Positions 1-8,954 of a DNA stretch of 64,000 nt are shown piece after piece. A model generated the notes under the pieces. It was not told the DNA's origin, made no database searches, and saw nothing but the letters and a program-made list of their open reading frames with translations. Source of the stretch: Azospirillum griseum (GTDB lineage: Bacteria; Pseudomonadota; Alphaproteobacteria; Azospirillales; Azospirillaceae). The stretch spans positions 62,001-126,000 of the forward strand of contig NZ_RXMA01000013.1 in the NCBI RefSeq assembly GCF_003966125.1. Direction: 5' to 3'. Position numbers and translations under genes: made by a program. Each line of letters opens with the position of its first letter. Within the stretch, counting starts at the first letter, position 1.

Positions 1-22
1 CCGGACGCAGTTCGTTCAACAT
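1..22 (-). CDS. kdpC: KdpC, potassium-transporting ATPase subunit C (first codons only)
   Basis: Only the first seven codons are in the window. Read on the minus strand they give MLNELRP, the usual KdpC opening before its single N-terminal membrane helix. The start lies 14 bp after the kdpB stop, in normal kdpFABC order. KdpC is the small subunit that stabilises the KdpFABC potassium pump. The identification rests on operon position plus these few residues. Confidence 0.75.
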
Positions 23-36
23 GATGCCCAATCCCC

Positions 37-2148
37 TCAGACAAGCCCGATGGCGGTGACGAGCAGATCGATCGCCTTGATGCCAACGAAGGGCACGACC
101 AGACCGCCCAGACCATAGATCAACAGATTGCGCCGCAGCAGCGCGGCCGCCCCGACGGCGCGGTACCGCACGCCGCGCAGCGCCAGCGGAATCAGCGCGA
201 TGATGATGAGCGCGTTGAAAATGATCGCCGACAGGATGGCGCTTTGCGGGCTGGCCAGCCCCATCACGTTCAACGCCCCCAATTGCGGGTAGAAGGCCAG
301 GAACATCGCCGGGATGATGGCGAAATATTTGGCGACGTCGTTGGCGATGGAAAAGGTGGTCAACGCCCCGCGCGTCATCAGCAGCTGCTTGCCGATCTCC
401 ACGATCTCGATCAGCTTAGTGGGATCGCTGTCCAGATCGACCATATTGCCCGCCTCGCGCGCCGCCACGGTCCCGGTGTTCATCGCCACGCCGACATCGG
501 CCTGGGCCAGAGCCGGGGCGTCGTTGGTGCCGTCGCCGCACATGGCGACCAGCTTGCCCTTGGCCTGTTCGTCGCGGATCAGGCGCAGCTTGGCTTCCGG
601 CGTCGCCTGGGCCAGGAAATCATCCACCCCGGCTTCGGCGGCGATGGCGGCGGCGGTCATCGGGTTGTCGCCGGTGATCATCACCGTCTTGATCCCCATC
701 CGCCGCAATTCGGCAAAGCGTTCGCGGATGCCGCCCTTGACGATGTCCTTCAAATGGATGATCCCCAGCAACCGCCCGTCCTGCGCCACGGCCAGCGGCG
801 TGCCGCCCGCCTTGGCGACGCGTTCGGCGATGGCGAGCAGCTCGCGCTCCACCGGGTCGGCGGTCAGCGTCCGCCCGCCCTTCACACCGGCCAGAGCACC
901 CACCATCGCGCCACCATGCACAAAGGCCAGCACCGCATCGACGGCCCCCTTGCGCACGCTGGTCCCGTCGGCGTCGATGCCGCTCAACCGGGTTTGCGCG
1001 GTGAAGGGGACGAAGCGCGCCCGCATCTCCGCCATGTCCCGGCCCCGGATGCCGTAGCTTTCCTTGGCCAGCACAACGATGGAGCGGCCTTCCGGCGTCT
1101 CATCGGCCAGCGAGGCCAGTTGCGCGGCGCTCGCCAGCGCCTGTTCCGACACGCCGGACACCGGCAGAAACTCCGCCGCCTGCCGGTTGCCCAGCGTGAT
1201 GGTCCCGGTCTTGTCGAGCAGCAGCGTGTCCACGTCGCCCGCCGCCTCCACCGCGCGGCCCGACATGGCCAGCACGTTGAAGCGAACCAGACGGTCCATC
1301 CCGGCGATGCCGATGGCCGACAGCAGCGCGCCGATGGTGGTGGGGATCAGCGTGACGAACAGCGCCACCAGCACCAGCACGCTGACCGACCCGCCGGCGT
1401 AGGCGGCAAAGCTGGGGATGGTCGCCACCGCGATGACGAAGATGATGGTCATCCCGGCCAGCAGGATGTTCAGGGCGATTTCGTTGGGCGTCTTCTGGCG
1501 CTGCGCCCCTTCGACCAGCGCGATCATGCGGTCGATGAAGGTGGAGCCGGGGGCCGCCGTGATCCGCACGACGATCCGGTCGGAAATCACCTGCGTGCCG
1601 CCCGTCACCGCCGAACGGTCGCCGCCGCTTTCGCGGATGACCGGGGCGGATTCACCGGTGATCGCCGCCTCGTTGACGGAGGCGACGCCCTCCACCACCT
1701 CGCCGTCCGACGGGATGAGGTCGCCCGCCTCCACCAGCACCCGGTCGCCCGGCTTCAGGCGGGTGGCGGGAAGGATCTGGACGACGGTCCCGTCCGGTCC
1801 CAGCAGGCGGGCGGTGGTTTCGGTCTTGGTCTTGCGCAGGCTGGCGGCCTGGGCCTTGCCCCGCCCTTCGGCCACCGCCTCGGCGAAATTGGCGAACAGC
1901 AGGGTGAACCACAGCCAGACGACGATCTGCGCGCCAAAGCCGGTTCCCGGCGCGCCGGTGGCGGCGTCGCGCAGCCACAGGACGGTGCTGAGGGCGGCGA
2001 CAACCTCGACGCAGAACATCACCGGGTTGCGGACCATGACGCGGGGGTCGAGCTTGCGCACCGATCCCACCAGCGCCGGGCCGAGGATGGCCGGATCCAG
2101 CAGCGTGCTCGCCTGCGACCGGCCGGTCTTTTTCGTGTGAGCGTCCAT
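37..2148 (-). CDS. kdpB: KdpB, P-type ATPase catalytic subunit of the Kdp K+ pump
   Basis: 703 aa, full length for KdpB. This subunit hydrolyses ATP to drive high-affinity K+ uptake in the inner membrane complex with KdpA, KdpC and KdpF. Visible motifs are the actuator TGES at residues 164-167, the phosphorylation loop DKTGT with the aspartate at 312, and the hinge GDGTNDAP in the C-terminal third. Membrane helices lie near residues 45-90, 225-285 and at the C terminus. The ATG is 14 bp after the kdpA stop. It is the third or fourth gene of a minus-strand operon, expected to be induced by low K+ through KdpDE, which is not in the window. Confidence 0.97.
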   Translation of the reverse strand: MDAHTKKTGRSQASTLLDPAILGPALVGSVRKLDPRVMVRNPVMFCVEVVAALSTVLWLRDAATGAPGTGFGAQIVVWLWFTLLFANFAEAVAEGRGKAQAASLRKTKTETTARLLGPDGTVVQILPATRLKPGDRVLVEAGDLIPSDGEVVEGVASVNEAAITGESAPVIRESGGDRSAVTGGTQVISDRIVVRITAAPGSTFIDRMIALVEGAQRQKTPNEIALNILLAGMTIIFVIAVATIPSFAAYAGGSVSVLVLVALFVTLIPTTIGALLSAIGIAGMDRLVRFNVLAMSGRAVEAAGDVDTLLLDKTGTITLGNRQAAEFLPVSGVSEQALASAAQLASLADETPEGRSIVVLAKESYGIRGRDMAEMRARFVPFTAQTRLSGIDADGTSVRKGAVDAVLAFVHGGAMVGALAGVKGGRTLTADPVERELLAIAERVAKAGGTPLAVAQDGRLLGIIHLKDIVKGGIRERFAELRRMGIKTVMITGDNPMTAAAIAAEAGVDDFLAQATPEAKLRLIRDEQAKGKLVAMCGDGTNDAPALAQADVGVAMNTGTVAAREAGNMVDLDSDPTKLIEIVEIGKQLLMTRGALTTFSIANDVAKYFAIIPAMFLAFYPQLGALNVMGLASPQSAILSAIIFNALIIIALIPLALRGVRYRAVGAAALLRRNLLIYGLGGLVVPFVGIKAIDLLVTAIGLV

Positions 2149-2162
2149 GGACGGCGTTCCGA

Positions 2163-3872
2163 TCAGAAGAGGGTTCCGGCGGTCATCGCGAGATGCTCGA
2201 CGATGGGGCCAAGGGCCAGCGCCGGGAAGAAGGTCAGGCCGCCAACGATCAGGATGACGCCGACCAGCAGGCCGACGAACAGCCCGTCATGGGTGGGAAA
2301 GCTGCCCGCCGACGCGGGCGCGCGGGTCTTGGCCGCCAGCGATCCGGCGATGGCCAGCATCGGCACGATCACGAAGAAGCGCCCGACCAGCATCCCGATC
2401 CCAAGCGTCAGGTTGTACCAGAGCGTGTTGCCGCTCAGCCCGGCAAAGGCGCTGCCGTTGTTGGCCGCCGCCGAGACATTGGCGTAGAGCGCCTCGGAAA
2501 AGCCGTGCGGCCCGGCGTTGGCCATGGACGCGGTCCCGGTGTCCAGCACCACCGCCACGGCGGTCCAGCCCAGCATCATCACCGGCAGGCACAGCACGGC
2601 GAGCATGGTCATCTTGACCTCCTTGCCCTCCAGCTTCTTGCCCAGATATTCGGGCGTGCGCCCCACCATCAGACCGGCGATGAACAGCGCGATGATGGCG
2701 AACAGCAGCATGCCGTAGAGACCGGCACCGACGCCGCCGATGATGATTTCGCCCAGCATCATGTTCACCATCGGGATCATCCCGCCCAGCGGCATGAAGC
2801 TGTCGTGCATGGCGTTCACCGCCCCGCAGGACGCCGCCGTGGTGACGGTGGCGAACAGGGCGGTCGCGGCGATGCCGAACCGGGTTTCCTTGCCCTCCAT
2901 GTTGCCCGCCAACCCATCCATACCCAGGGCGGCAAAGGCCGGGTTGGCCTGCGCCTCCGCCCAATAGGCGACGGACACACCGGCGACAAACAGCACGCCC
3001 ATCGCGGCCAGGATGGCCCAGCCCTGGCGCTCGTCCCCGACCATGCGGCCGAACAGGTTGGTCAACCCGGCCCCCAGCGCGAAGATGGACAGCATCTGCA
3101 CCAGATTGGTCAGCGCGTTGGGGTTTTCGAACGGGTGGGCGGAGTTGGCGTTGAAGAAGCCGCCGCCGTTGGTCCCCAGCATCTTGATCGCCTCCTGCGA
3201 GGCGACCGGTCCCAGGGCAATCGTCTGCCTGGCCCCCTCCAGCGTGGTGGCGTCCACCGCCCCGACCAAGGTCTGCGGCACCCCCTGCCACACCAGGAAC
3301 AGGGCGTAGACCAGGCACAGCGGCACGAGGACGTGCAGCGTGCAGCGGGTCAGATCAACCCAGAAATTGCCGATGCTGCGGGCGGAGCTGCGGGCAAAGC
3401 CGCGCACCAGCGCCACGGCCAGCGCGATGCCGACCGCCGCCGACAGGAAATTCTGCACCGCCAGCCCGGTCATCTGCACCAGATGGCCCATGGTGCTTTC
3501 GCCGCCGTAATTCTGCCAGTTGGTGTTGGTGGTGAAGCTGACCGCCGTGTTGAAGGCAAGGTCGGCGGGCACATTGGCCATGCCCTGCGGGTTCAGCGGC
3601 AGCACCGCTTGCAGGCGTTGCATGGCGTAGAGCAGCAGCAGGCTGACCGCGCTGAACAGCATTGCGGACACCGCGTAGGACACCCAATGCTGTTCGCGGT
3701 CGGCCTCCACCCCGGCCAGCCGGTACAGCGCGCGTTCCACCGGGTCCAGCAGCGGCGACAGCGGGGTGCGCCCGCCGGTGAAGACCCGGGTCATGAATCC
3801 GCCCAGCGGCCGCGCGACCGCGACCACCAGGGCGATGAACAGCAGAATTTGAATCCAGCCATTGACGGTCAT
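2163..3872 (-). CDS. kdpA: KdpA, K+-selective channel-like subunit
   Basis: 569 aa, about the usual KdpA length, with many membrane helices throughout. KdpA binds and conducts K+ and is related to the Trk/Ktr superfamily, with four pore-loop repeats. Pore-type segments visible include [12 protein letters not shown] near residue 110 and [18 protein letters not shown] near residue 235. The start is 12 bp after the kdpF stop, so the genes are cotranscribed and probably translationally linked. No missing segment or frameshift was seen. Confidence 0.97.
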   Translation of the reverse strand: MTVNGWIQILLFIALVVAVARPLGGFMTRVFTGGRTPLSPLLDPVERALYRLAGVEADREQHWVSYAVSAMLFSAVSLLLLYAMQRLQAVLPLNPQGMANVPADLAFNTAVSFTTNTNWQNYGGESTMGHLVQMTGLAVQNFLSAAVGIALAVALVRGFARSSARSIGNFWVDLTRCTLHVLVPLCLVYALFLVWQGVPQTLVGAVDATTLEGARQTIALGPVASQEAIKMLGTNGGGFFNANSAHPFENPNALTNLVQMLSIFALGAGLTNLFGRMVGDERQGWAILAAMGVLFVAGVSVAYWAEAQANPAFAALGMDGLAGNMEGKETRFGIAATALFATVTTAASCGAVNAMHDSFMPLGGMIPMVNMMLGEIIIGGVGAGLYGMLLFAIIALFIAGLMVGRTPEYLGKKLEGKEVKMTMLAVLCLPVMMLGWTAVAVVLDTGTASMANAGPHGFSEALYANVSAAANNGSAFAGLSGNTLWYNLTLGIGMLVGRFFVIVPMLAIAGSLAAKTRAPASAGSFPTHDGLFVGLLVGVILIVGGLTFFPALALGPIVEHLAMTAGTLF

Positions 3873-3884
3873 CGGATCAACTCC

Positions 3885-3974
3885 TCAAAACCGTTCGGGG
3901 CGGATCAGGGCGTAGACGAGATACGCCAGCAAACCGGCGGTCACGAGACCGGCCAGCGCGCAATCGAAGGTCAT
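3885..3974 (-). CDS. kdpF: KdpF, small stabilising subunit of the Kdp pump
   Basis: A 29-aa ORF that is almost entirely one membrane helix followed by a short basic tail (ALIRPERF). This is the classic KdpF pattern. KdpF sits at the KdpA interface and stabilises the complex. The ATG at 3974 lies 11 bp downstream of the stop of the preceding small ORF and its stop is 12 bp before kdpA. It is easily missed by gene finders because of its size. Identity rests on position, length and the helix plus PERF-like ending. Confidence 0.9.
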   Translation of the reverse strand: MTFDCALAGLVTAGLLAYLVYALIRPERF

Positions 3975-3985
3975 GGCTGCCCCCC

Positions 3986-4069
3986 TCACAGCCGGTCGCA
4001 GGCGTGAACATAGGCGATGGCCCCGGCGAAAAAGCCGAGGGTGATCGCAACAACGAGCAGGTCGAGCAT
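3986..4069 (-). CDS. 27-aa single-helix membrane protein at the head of the kdp operon
   Basis: Starts with ATG at 4069 and encodes 27 residues: a hydrophobic helix (VVAITLGFFAGAIAYV) followed by HACDRL. Similar tiny ORFs ending in (C/V)(D/E)RL are often seen just before kdpF in other bacteria, usually unannotated. It is 11 bp from kdpF and is the first gene after the kdp promoter, so it is probably a translated member of the operon. A role as an extra small Kdp subunit is inference. Confidence 0.6.
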   Translation of the reverse strand: MLDLLVVAITLGFFAGAIAYVHACDRL

Positions 4070-4148
4070 GAATCGTCTCCCGATGGGAACGCCCGCGCAC
4101 CCGCTGGGATGCCGGTCGTCCGATCCACCGACGATGCGCCGCCCGCGC

Positions 4149-4198
4149 GTATAGATTCGAGAGGGGGAGAGCGCCGCCCGGCGTATAGGCGGCGTATA
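4149..4198 (-). promoter_or_regulatory. kdp operon promoter with a KdpE-like tandem operator
   Basis: On the minus strand, two perfect direct repeats of TATACGCC begin at 4198 and 4187, exactly 11 bp apart. A CTATAC element that could serve as the -10 region lies at 4154-4149. Tandem half-sites with an 11-bp period are typical of OmpR/PhoB-family regulators. KdpE belongs to that family, and the Escherichia coli kdp operator has the same spacing. The element is about 80 bp before the first ORF of the operon. The same layout recurs at 5161-5210. Confidence 0.6.
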
Positions 4199-4264
4199 TA
4201 CCCAATGGTCAGGCGAGCGACCGCGAACGCTCCGCAAAGGGCGGCCAACCTGAACACACACGAC

Positions 4265-4718
4265 GCTGCATCCCCACGCATGTGGAGAAGCATGACGCGC
4301 GTCGGTTGTGTCTGTCTTGCCTAAGGTCTATCCCCACGCATGTGGGGGAAACCCGTCACCTGTTCTACAGGTGGCGGCTTTTCCAGGTCTATCCCCACGC
4401 CTGTGGGGGAAACGACGCCAAGCCCAGGAAGAGCGACATCGGCACGGGTCTATCCCCACGCATGTGGGGGAAACAGAATTGCCGGACGTGCCCGCCGAAC
4501 CGGCAGAGGTCTATCCCCACGCATGTGGGGGAAACGCGCGATTTCGGGCAAGTCGATGGCCCTGGACGGGTCTATCCCCACGCATGTGGGGGAAACTTGT
4601 TGTATTCCTCAAAGTCGGCGTACAACTGAGGTCTATCCCCACGCATGTGGGGGAAACAATCTCCGCCATCACGCTGTCGTATGCGTCGGGGGTCTATCCC
4701 CACGCATGTGGGGGAAAC
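4265..4718 (-). CRISPR. CRISPR array, type I-E-like repeats, 8 repeats and 7 spacers
   Basis: Seven near-identical 28-bp repeats start at 4325, 4386, 4447, 4508, 4569, 4630 and 4691. They are separated by six 33-bp spacers, giving a 61-bp period. A degenerate eighth copy sits at 4265-4292. The hairpin core is CCCCACGCATGTGGGG. Read on the minus strand the repeat begins GTTTCCCC and ends ATAGACC, the layout of type I-E repeats with their 5' crRNA handle. The degenerate copy at the low-coordinate end marks the leader-distal end, so transcription should run on minus from about 4719. The 4386 copy has an A-to-C change in the loop. No cas genes are in the window. Confidence 0.95.
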
Positions 4719-4871
4719 TCTGTGCTGTATCCTGTTGAAAGCATTCACTTGTCCAAGATCCACAAGGGGAACAATACGCCATGCTTTCCCTTTTTGCGAG
4801 AGGAATTTCCAGACGCATGGTCGGTGCGGACGGGCAACGGTGCGGGGCATCCGGTGAACCCGCCGGGGCCG
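4719..4871 (-). other. Probable CRISPR leader region
   Basis: This 153-bp stretch borders the intact end of the array and holds no convincing gene. It is less GC-rich than its surroundings, with A/T runs around 4770-4815. By position it should contain the leader and promoter for the array, read on minus. I could not define a -35/-10 pair with confidence. Confidence 0.5.
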
Positions 4872-5096
4872 TCACCCGATCAGCCGGTCGGCCAGTTGAT
4901 GGAGCACCAACGCGATCAGCAAGAAGACCGCCAGGGTCAGCGCCATCTCAACCACAACCGCGCCCGGCGTGGGCGGGACGGTCTCCTGGTCGGGTTCGCC
5001 CTGACCGGGCAAGCGCCCGTCCGGCGCGCCCCGATCCAACAACCGGCCCCCCAACAACCGGCGACCAAGCGGCGCGCGTTGGATGTTCGACAGCAT
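4872..5096 (-). CDS. 74-aa single-pass membrane protein, candidate Kdp-regulon member
   Basis: The ATG at 5096 follows a good ribosome site (GGGGAGG, 6 bp before it). The first about 48 residues are polar with several Arg, Gly and Pro. They are followed by one strong membrane helix (residues about 48-66, ALTLAVFLLIALVLHQL) and a short ADRLIG tail. No known family is recognised. The tail resembles the ACDRL end of the small ORF heading the kdp operon. The upstream element at 5161-5210 matches the kdp promoter element in sequence and spacing, so co-regulation with kdp is likely. A function in K+ homeostasis is inference. Confidence 0.6.
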   Translation of the reverse strand: MLSNIQRAPLGRRLLGGRLLDRGAPDGRLPGQGEPDQETVPPTPGAVVVEMALTLAVFLLIALVLHQLADRLIG

Positions 5097-5160
5097 GGCA
5101 ACCTCCCCGGCGTGACAGCGCGGCCCGCGCCGCGTGTCCACCAGTGAAGCCCCGATCCCC

Positions 5161-5210
5161 GTATAGAAACGAGAGGGCGCGCCGGGCGCGCGCCATATAG
5201 GCGGCCTATA
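5161..5210 (-). promoter_or_regulatory. Second copy of the kdp-type promoter/operator
   Basis: On minus, half-sites TATAGGCC (from 5210) and TATATGGC (from 5199) are 11 bp apart. A CTATAC element lies at 5166-5161, 35 bp beyond the second half-site, exactly as at 4149-4198. The shared bases include GTATAG, CGAGAGGG and TATAGGCGGC at identical offsets on the plus strand. It lies about 65 bp upstream of the 74-aa membrane protein gene. It is probably a KdpE-type activator site. Confidence 0.55.
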
Positions 5211-5219
5211 CGGCCCGCC

Positions 5220-5804
5220 TCAGCCGCGCTCCACCACCGCCTGCCCGCGCGTGGCGTCGGTGATCCTGCGGGCGAAGGCGTCCACCGCGTCGACCGGCAG
5301 GGTCACGCGCAGCCGCACGCCGTCAGGGGTGAAATCCTCCGGCTCGGCCTGGGAGTGGGGGATGGGGGCCAGCGCGGCGCGGATTCGGGCCTCCTCGGCA
5401 AAGGCGCAGGTCACGGACAGGGTGGCGAGCGCCAGGATCGGTTCGCGCGCCATCCCCCGCAGGCAGGCCGACGCCGTGCCGCCATAGGCGCGCACCAGCC
5501 CGCCGGTTCCCAACAGGATGCCGCCGAACCAGCGGCTGACCACCACCGCGACCCGGTCCAGCTCCAACCCGTCGATGGCCTGCAAAATCGGGCGTCCGGC
5601 GGTCCCGCCCGGTTCGCCGTCGTCGCTGAAGCGGTGCAGGTCGCCCACCCGGTAGGCCCAGCAATTGTGCCCGGCGTCGGCACAGCCATGGGCGGCGATG
5701 AACAGCCGCGCCTCCTCCTCGCTGCCCACCGGCCCGGCGGCGGCGGCGAAGCGGCTTTTCTTGACCTCCTGCTCGAAACGGCCGATTCCGGTCAGCGCGA
5801 ACAT
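5220..5804 (-). CDS. IMPACT/YigZ family protein
   Basis: 194 aa, typical of the bacterial YigZ family (UPF0029 N-terminal domain plus a small C-terminal domain). Family signatures are visible: KKSRFAA near residue 15, NCWAYRVG near 47, FSDDGEPGGTAGRPI near 58-72, and the RWFGGILLGTGGLVRAYGG block near 91-109. The biochemical role of bacterial members is poorly defined; eukaryotic IMPACT binds GCN1 and regulates translation stress. It starts 15 bp after the stop of the SorC-family regulator, so the two are probably cotranscribed. It may be only a passenger of the polyol locus. Confidence 0.9.
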   Translation of the reverse strand: MFALTGIGRFEQEVKKSRFAAAAGPVGSEEEARLFIAAHGCADAGHNCWAYRVGDLHRFSDDGEPGGTAGRPILQAIDGLELDRVAVVVSRWFGGILLGTGGLVRAYGGTASACLRGMAREPILALATLSVTCAFAEEARIRAALAPIPHSQAEPEDFTPDGVRLRVTLPVDAVDAFARRITDATRGQAVVERG

Positions 5805-5819
5805 GCCCGCCCCACCCGA

Positions 5820-6770
5820 TCAGCCCAGCGACAGGACGGCGGCGGCGGTCCGCTCGTCGGTGATCAGGCCCTTGGCCAGCTTGCCGCGCAGGGCGGCGCG
5901 GATCGCCATCACCTTTTGATCGCCGCCGCCGACGATGATGGTGTTGCACTCCTTCAGCACGGCCAGCGGGACGCCGACCATGCGGTCGTTGACGGCCCCG
6001 TGCAGCGGTTCACCGACGTTGTTGTAGACGCGCCCGGCGATCTCCCCCACCCCGCCCAGGTCGATCAGCTCCATCAGCTCGGCGTCGTTGACGAAACCGT
6101 CGTGGTGGAAGGCGGAGTTCCACGCGATGCTGCCGACCCCGACGAAACAGGCGCTGGTCTGCGCCACCAATTCCAGAATGCGGGTGTAGGAGCGTTGGGC
6201 GCGCAGCACCTGCGCCTCCTCCACCGCCTCCGTCACGCTGGGGGTGGGCAGCGGGAAGCCCGACGCCCCGGTGCGTTCGGCCAGACTCATCACCACCTCG
6301 TACGGCGCGGCGCGGCCATCGCGCAGCATCGCGCCGACCAGCGACACGGTCTTGTGCTCCGGCCGGTTCATCGTCATCACCTCGGCCACGGCGGCGCGCA
6401 GGGTGCGGCCTGTGGACAGGCCCAGCACCGTCGGTTCGCGCGGCTCCAGATGGGTTTCGATCTGCTCGGCGGCGGCGATGGCGATGCCGGGAATAGGGTT
6501 GGGTTGGCCGGGATCGACCGGCATCACCGTGCATTGCGTCAGCCCGTAGCGCTCGCGCAACCGCTCCTCCAGGGCCACCGCCTCGGCGATCGGGTGATTC
6601 AGGCGGAATTTGATGAGCTTTTCGGCCACAGCCAGCGACACCAGCCGCTGCGCGGCCTGCCGCGACACGTTCAGCTTGGCGGCGACCTCATCCTGGGTGT
6701 TTCCGGCGATGTAATAGAGCCAGGCGGCGCGCGCCGCTTGATCGAGCTTCCGGCTGTGACGGTCTGACAT
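5820..6770 (-). CDS. SorC/DeoR-type sugar-responsive transcriptional regulator
   Basis: 316 aa. An N-terminal helix-turn-helix lies at about residues 18-50 (NTQDEVAAKLNVSRQAAQRLVSL region). It is followed by the roughly 250-aa sugar-binding domain of the SorC family, which resembles phosphosugar isomerases, with GLSTGRTLRAAV near 132-143 and GVGSIAW further on. Members bind a phosphorylated sugar or polyol and control catabolic operons. It sits beside an FGGY kinase, HAD phosphatase, SDR and polyol dehydrogenase, so it most likely regulates those genes. Candidate operators lie at 10640-10751. Confidence 0.88.
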   Translation of the reverse strand: MSDRHSRKLDQAARAAWLYYIAGNTQDEVAAKLNVSRQAAQRLVSLAVAEKLIKFRLNHPIAEAVALEERLRERYGLTQCTVMPVDPGQPNPIPGIAIAAAEQIETHLEPREPTVLGLSTGRTLRAAVAEVMTMNRPEHKTVSLVGAMLRDGRAAPYEVVMSLAERTGASGFPLPTPSVTEAVEEAQVLRAQRSYTRILELVAQTSACFVGVGSIAWNSAFHHDGFVNDAELMELIDLGGVGEIAGRVYNNVGEPLHGAVNDRMVGVPLAVLKECNTIIVGGGDQKVMAIRAALRGKLAKGLITDERTAAAVLSLG

Positions 6771-7111
6771 CGGGGCGTTGGGTTCCTGCTGCCGGTTTCG
6801 GGATCAGACTACGTGAAAAGCAAATCCGGTGGCTATGGCCTGTGTGGGGCAAATCCCCCCGAACGCGCGGGAAAGGGGAAAAAAGGGCCGGGCGACAGGC
6901 GCGCCCGGCCCTGCAAGTCACCTCGCCCCAAGGCATGCGGGGAGAGGCTGGAGGGTAAACACCACTGGGACAGCCACGGGCGTCACCCCATGGAGGATCG
7001 CCCGGCGTCAAGCGTGACGCCGCGCGGCAACAACCGGCCCTCCGTCCCGCAAGGGTCGGCCGGTGGATGCCCCGCACCGGGTTTGGCACGGGGTGTGTCG
7101 GGTGAAACGGG
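6771..7111. other. 341-bp intergenic region between the FGGY kinase and SorC genes
   Basis: No credible gene was found. It contains the terminator of the kinase operon (6879-6911) and, nearer 6771, the expected promoter region of the SorC gene, with a ribosome site (AGGAA) ahead of its ATG. A further imperfect inverted repeat (ACCGGCC ... GGCCGGT) lies around 7034-7065. Confidence 0.5.
6879..6911 (-). terminator. Rho-independent terminator of the FGGY kinase operon
   Basis: On minus, a perfect 10-bp GC stem (GGGCCGGGCG paired across a 7-nt loop, 6911 to 6885) is followed by six T residues (6884-6879). It lies about 200 bp beyond the kinase stop codon and ahead of the SorC gene, so it separates the two minus-strand units. 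Confidence 0.8.
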
Positions 7112-8794
7112 TCAGGCGGCCGGGGCGGCGGTCATCGGCTCAGTGGTCATCGGGTCGGTGGTCAGCCGGTCCAACTCCTGACGGTGGCGGTGCATCGCCA
7201 GAAACACCGCGTAACGCTGGTCATGCATGGCGCGGGCCTGCGGAGCCGGGTGCAGCAGTGCGTCGTCCGCCGCCATGGCGCGGGCGGCGGCGGCCAGACC
7301 GTCGTAACGCCCGGCCCCGGCGGCGGCGGCGATGGCGGTCCCCAGCAGCACCGGTTCCGGGCAGGCCGAACGGGCGATGGCGCAGCCGCAGGCGTCGGCG
7401 TACAGCGTGACCAGGAAGGGGTTTGCGGCGTGGCCGCCGCTGAGATGGATGGTGTCGATGGCGTATCCGGCCTCGTTCATGCGGTCGATGATGTGGCGGA
7501 CCCCATAGGCGATGGCCGCCGCCGTCGCCCAATAGAGATCGAGCAGGGATTCCGCGCTGCGGTCGAGCGTGAGGCCGGAGATCACCCCGACCGCGTTCGG
7601 ATCGGCCAGCGGCGAACGGTTGCCGTGGAAATCGGGCAGCACGTGCAGACGCGGGGCCAGCGCGGTCCCCTGCGCCTGCGTGATGCGGGCGTGCAGGATC
7701 GCGCCGATGGCGTCGTGCGGCTTGGGACCGAAAGCCGCCCGCGCCGGGTGCCCTTCGACGATGTGGTCGAGCAAGGCCCCGGTGGCCGATTGCCCGCCCT
7801 CGCTCAGATGAAACCCGTCGCAGACCGCGCCACAATACGGCCCCCAGACGCCGGGGATGAAGCGCGGGACCGTCGTCAGCCCCATGTTGCAGGAGGAGGT
7901 CCCGGCGATCAGCGCGATGCGGTTGTCGATGCTCTCGCCCAGATGCGCGCCCAGCGTGCCGAGCGCCCCGGCGTGCGCGTCGATCAGCCCGGCGGCCACC
8001 ACACAGCGGGTGGTCAGGCCCAGCGCGTCCGCCGCCGCCCCGGTCAAGGGGCCGATGGCGGCACCGATGGGCAGGGCGCGGTCGGGCACCCCGGTGCGTT
8101 CAAAAAAATCCTCCAACCCGACCTGGACCAGAAAGGCGCGGTCCCACGGCTGATCCGCGTGGGCCAGATAGGTCCATTTGCAGGTCAGGGTGCAGACCGA
8201 CCGCTCGTTCCGCCCGGTGGACATCCAGCTGAGGTAATCGGCCAGATCGAAAATCAGACCGCTGCGCGCCCAGGCGTCGGGTCGGTGGCGCTTCAGCCAC
8301 ATCAGCTTCGGGATTTCCATTTCCGGCGACATCCGCCCGCCCAGGAAGCGCAGCACCTCGGCACCGGTGGCGCTGCATTCTTCGGCCTGCGCGATGGCGC
8401 GGTGATCCATCCACACGATGGTGTCCCATTGGTCGGGATCGGTTTGCCCCGATCCGGCCCCAACCGGCGTCACGCCGATCTTGGTCCCGTCGGCCTGCCG
8501 CACCACCAGCGAACAGGTGGCGTCATAGGCGATGCCGACCACCCGTTCCGCCGCGACACCGGACTCCGCCACCGCCCCGCGCACGGCGGCGCAGACGGAT
8601 TGCCAGATGTTGGCGGAATCCTGCTCGACGACGTCGGCCAGCGGGCGGCTGGTGGCGATGGGGCAGACGGCACGACCCAACAGCCGCCCGTCGAGCGTGA
8701 ACAGCCCGGCGCGGACGCTGGTCGATCCGACATCGACGCCGATCACGGCGTCGCCCGATCCCCCGACAGTGCATGCCCCGGCAGAACCCGTCAT
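7112..8794 (-). CDS. FGGY-family carbohydrate kinase (ribulokinase-like)
   Basis: 560 aa. The ATG at 8794 is preceded by a purine-rich site (GAGGAAAGGGAA). The ATP-binding opening VIGVDVGSTSVRAGLF lies near residue 20. The later FGGY-type motifs include GLIDAHAGALGTLG and the C-terminal LSGGHAANPF. Length and sequence fit the ribulokinase-like pentulose kinases, which phosphorylate a ketopentose such as D-ribulose to feed the pentose phosphate pathway. It lies downstream of a HAD phosphatase and an SDR on the same strand. The C terminus ends in five-residue repeats (LTTDP, MTTEP) encoded by a 15-bp tandem repeat. The exact substrate is not decided by sequence. Confidence 0.88.
   Translation of the reverse strand: MTGSAGACTVGGSGDAVIGVDVGSTSVRAGLFTLDGRLLGRAVCPIATSRPLADVVEQDSANIWQSVCAAVRGAVAESGVAAERVVGIAYDATCSLVVRQADGTKIGVTPVGAGSGQTDPDQWDTIVWMDHRAIAQAEECSATGAEVLRFLGGRMSPEMEIPKLMWLKRHRPDAWARSGLIFDLADYLSWMSTGRNERSVCTLTCKWTYLAHADQPWDRAFLVQVGLEDFFERTGVPDRALPIGAAIGPLTGAAADALGLTTRCVVAAGLIDAHAGALGTLGAHLGESIDNRIALIAGTSSCNMGLTTVPRFIPGVWGPYCGAVCDGFHLSEGGQSATGALLDHIVEGHPARAAFGPKPHDAIGAILHARITQAQGTALAPRLHVLPDFHGNRSPLADPNAVGVISGLTLDRSAESLLDLYWATAAAIAYGVRHIIDRMNEAGYAIDTIHLSGGHAANPFLVTLYADACGCAIARSACPEPVLLGTAIAAAAGAGRYDGLAAAARAMAADDALLHPAPQARAMHDQRYAVFLAMHRHRQELDRLTTDPMTTEPMTAAPAA
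7130..7174. repeat. 15-bp tandem repeat at the 3' end of the FGGY kinase gene
   Basis: Three consecutive 15-bp units begin at 7130, 7145 and 7160, the first two differing at two positions (GGTCATCGGCTCAGT versus GGTCATCGGGTCGGT). The third is degenerate. They encode repeated five-residue blocks in the disordered tail of the kinase. Similar five-codon repeats recur elsewhere in this window. Confidence 0.7.
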
Positions 8795-8954
8795 CGTCCG
8801 TTCCCTTTCCTCGCGGCTCCCGCCCCGCCCCGTGCTTCGTTTGCCCAACAAACACGAAAGCGCCCCATCGCTCTAGCGGGCCTGTTGCCGAAAATCAGTA
8901 GGTTTTTTCACCGGATGGCCGAAAAACCCCGATTTCCCCGCACCGCCTTGCAAT

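Noticed and set aside
244-2487. 747-aa open frame on plus across kdpB/kdpA
   Set aside because: It is antisense to two clear kdp genes and its product is low-complexity, rich in Arg, His and Gln. Long shadow frames are expected in such high-GC DNA.
4282-5147. Several plus and minus frames across the CRISPR array
   Set aside because: Their repeated peptides (such as YPHACGGN) are simply the CRISPR repeat translated.
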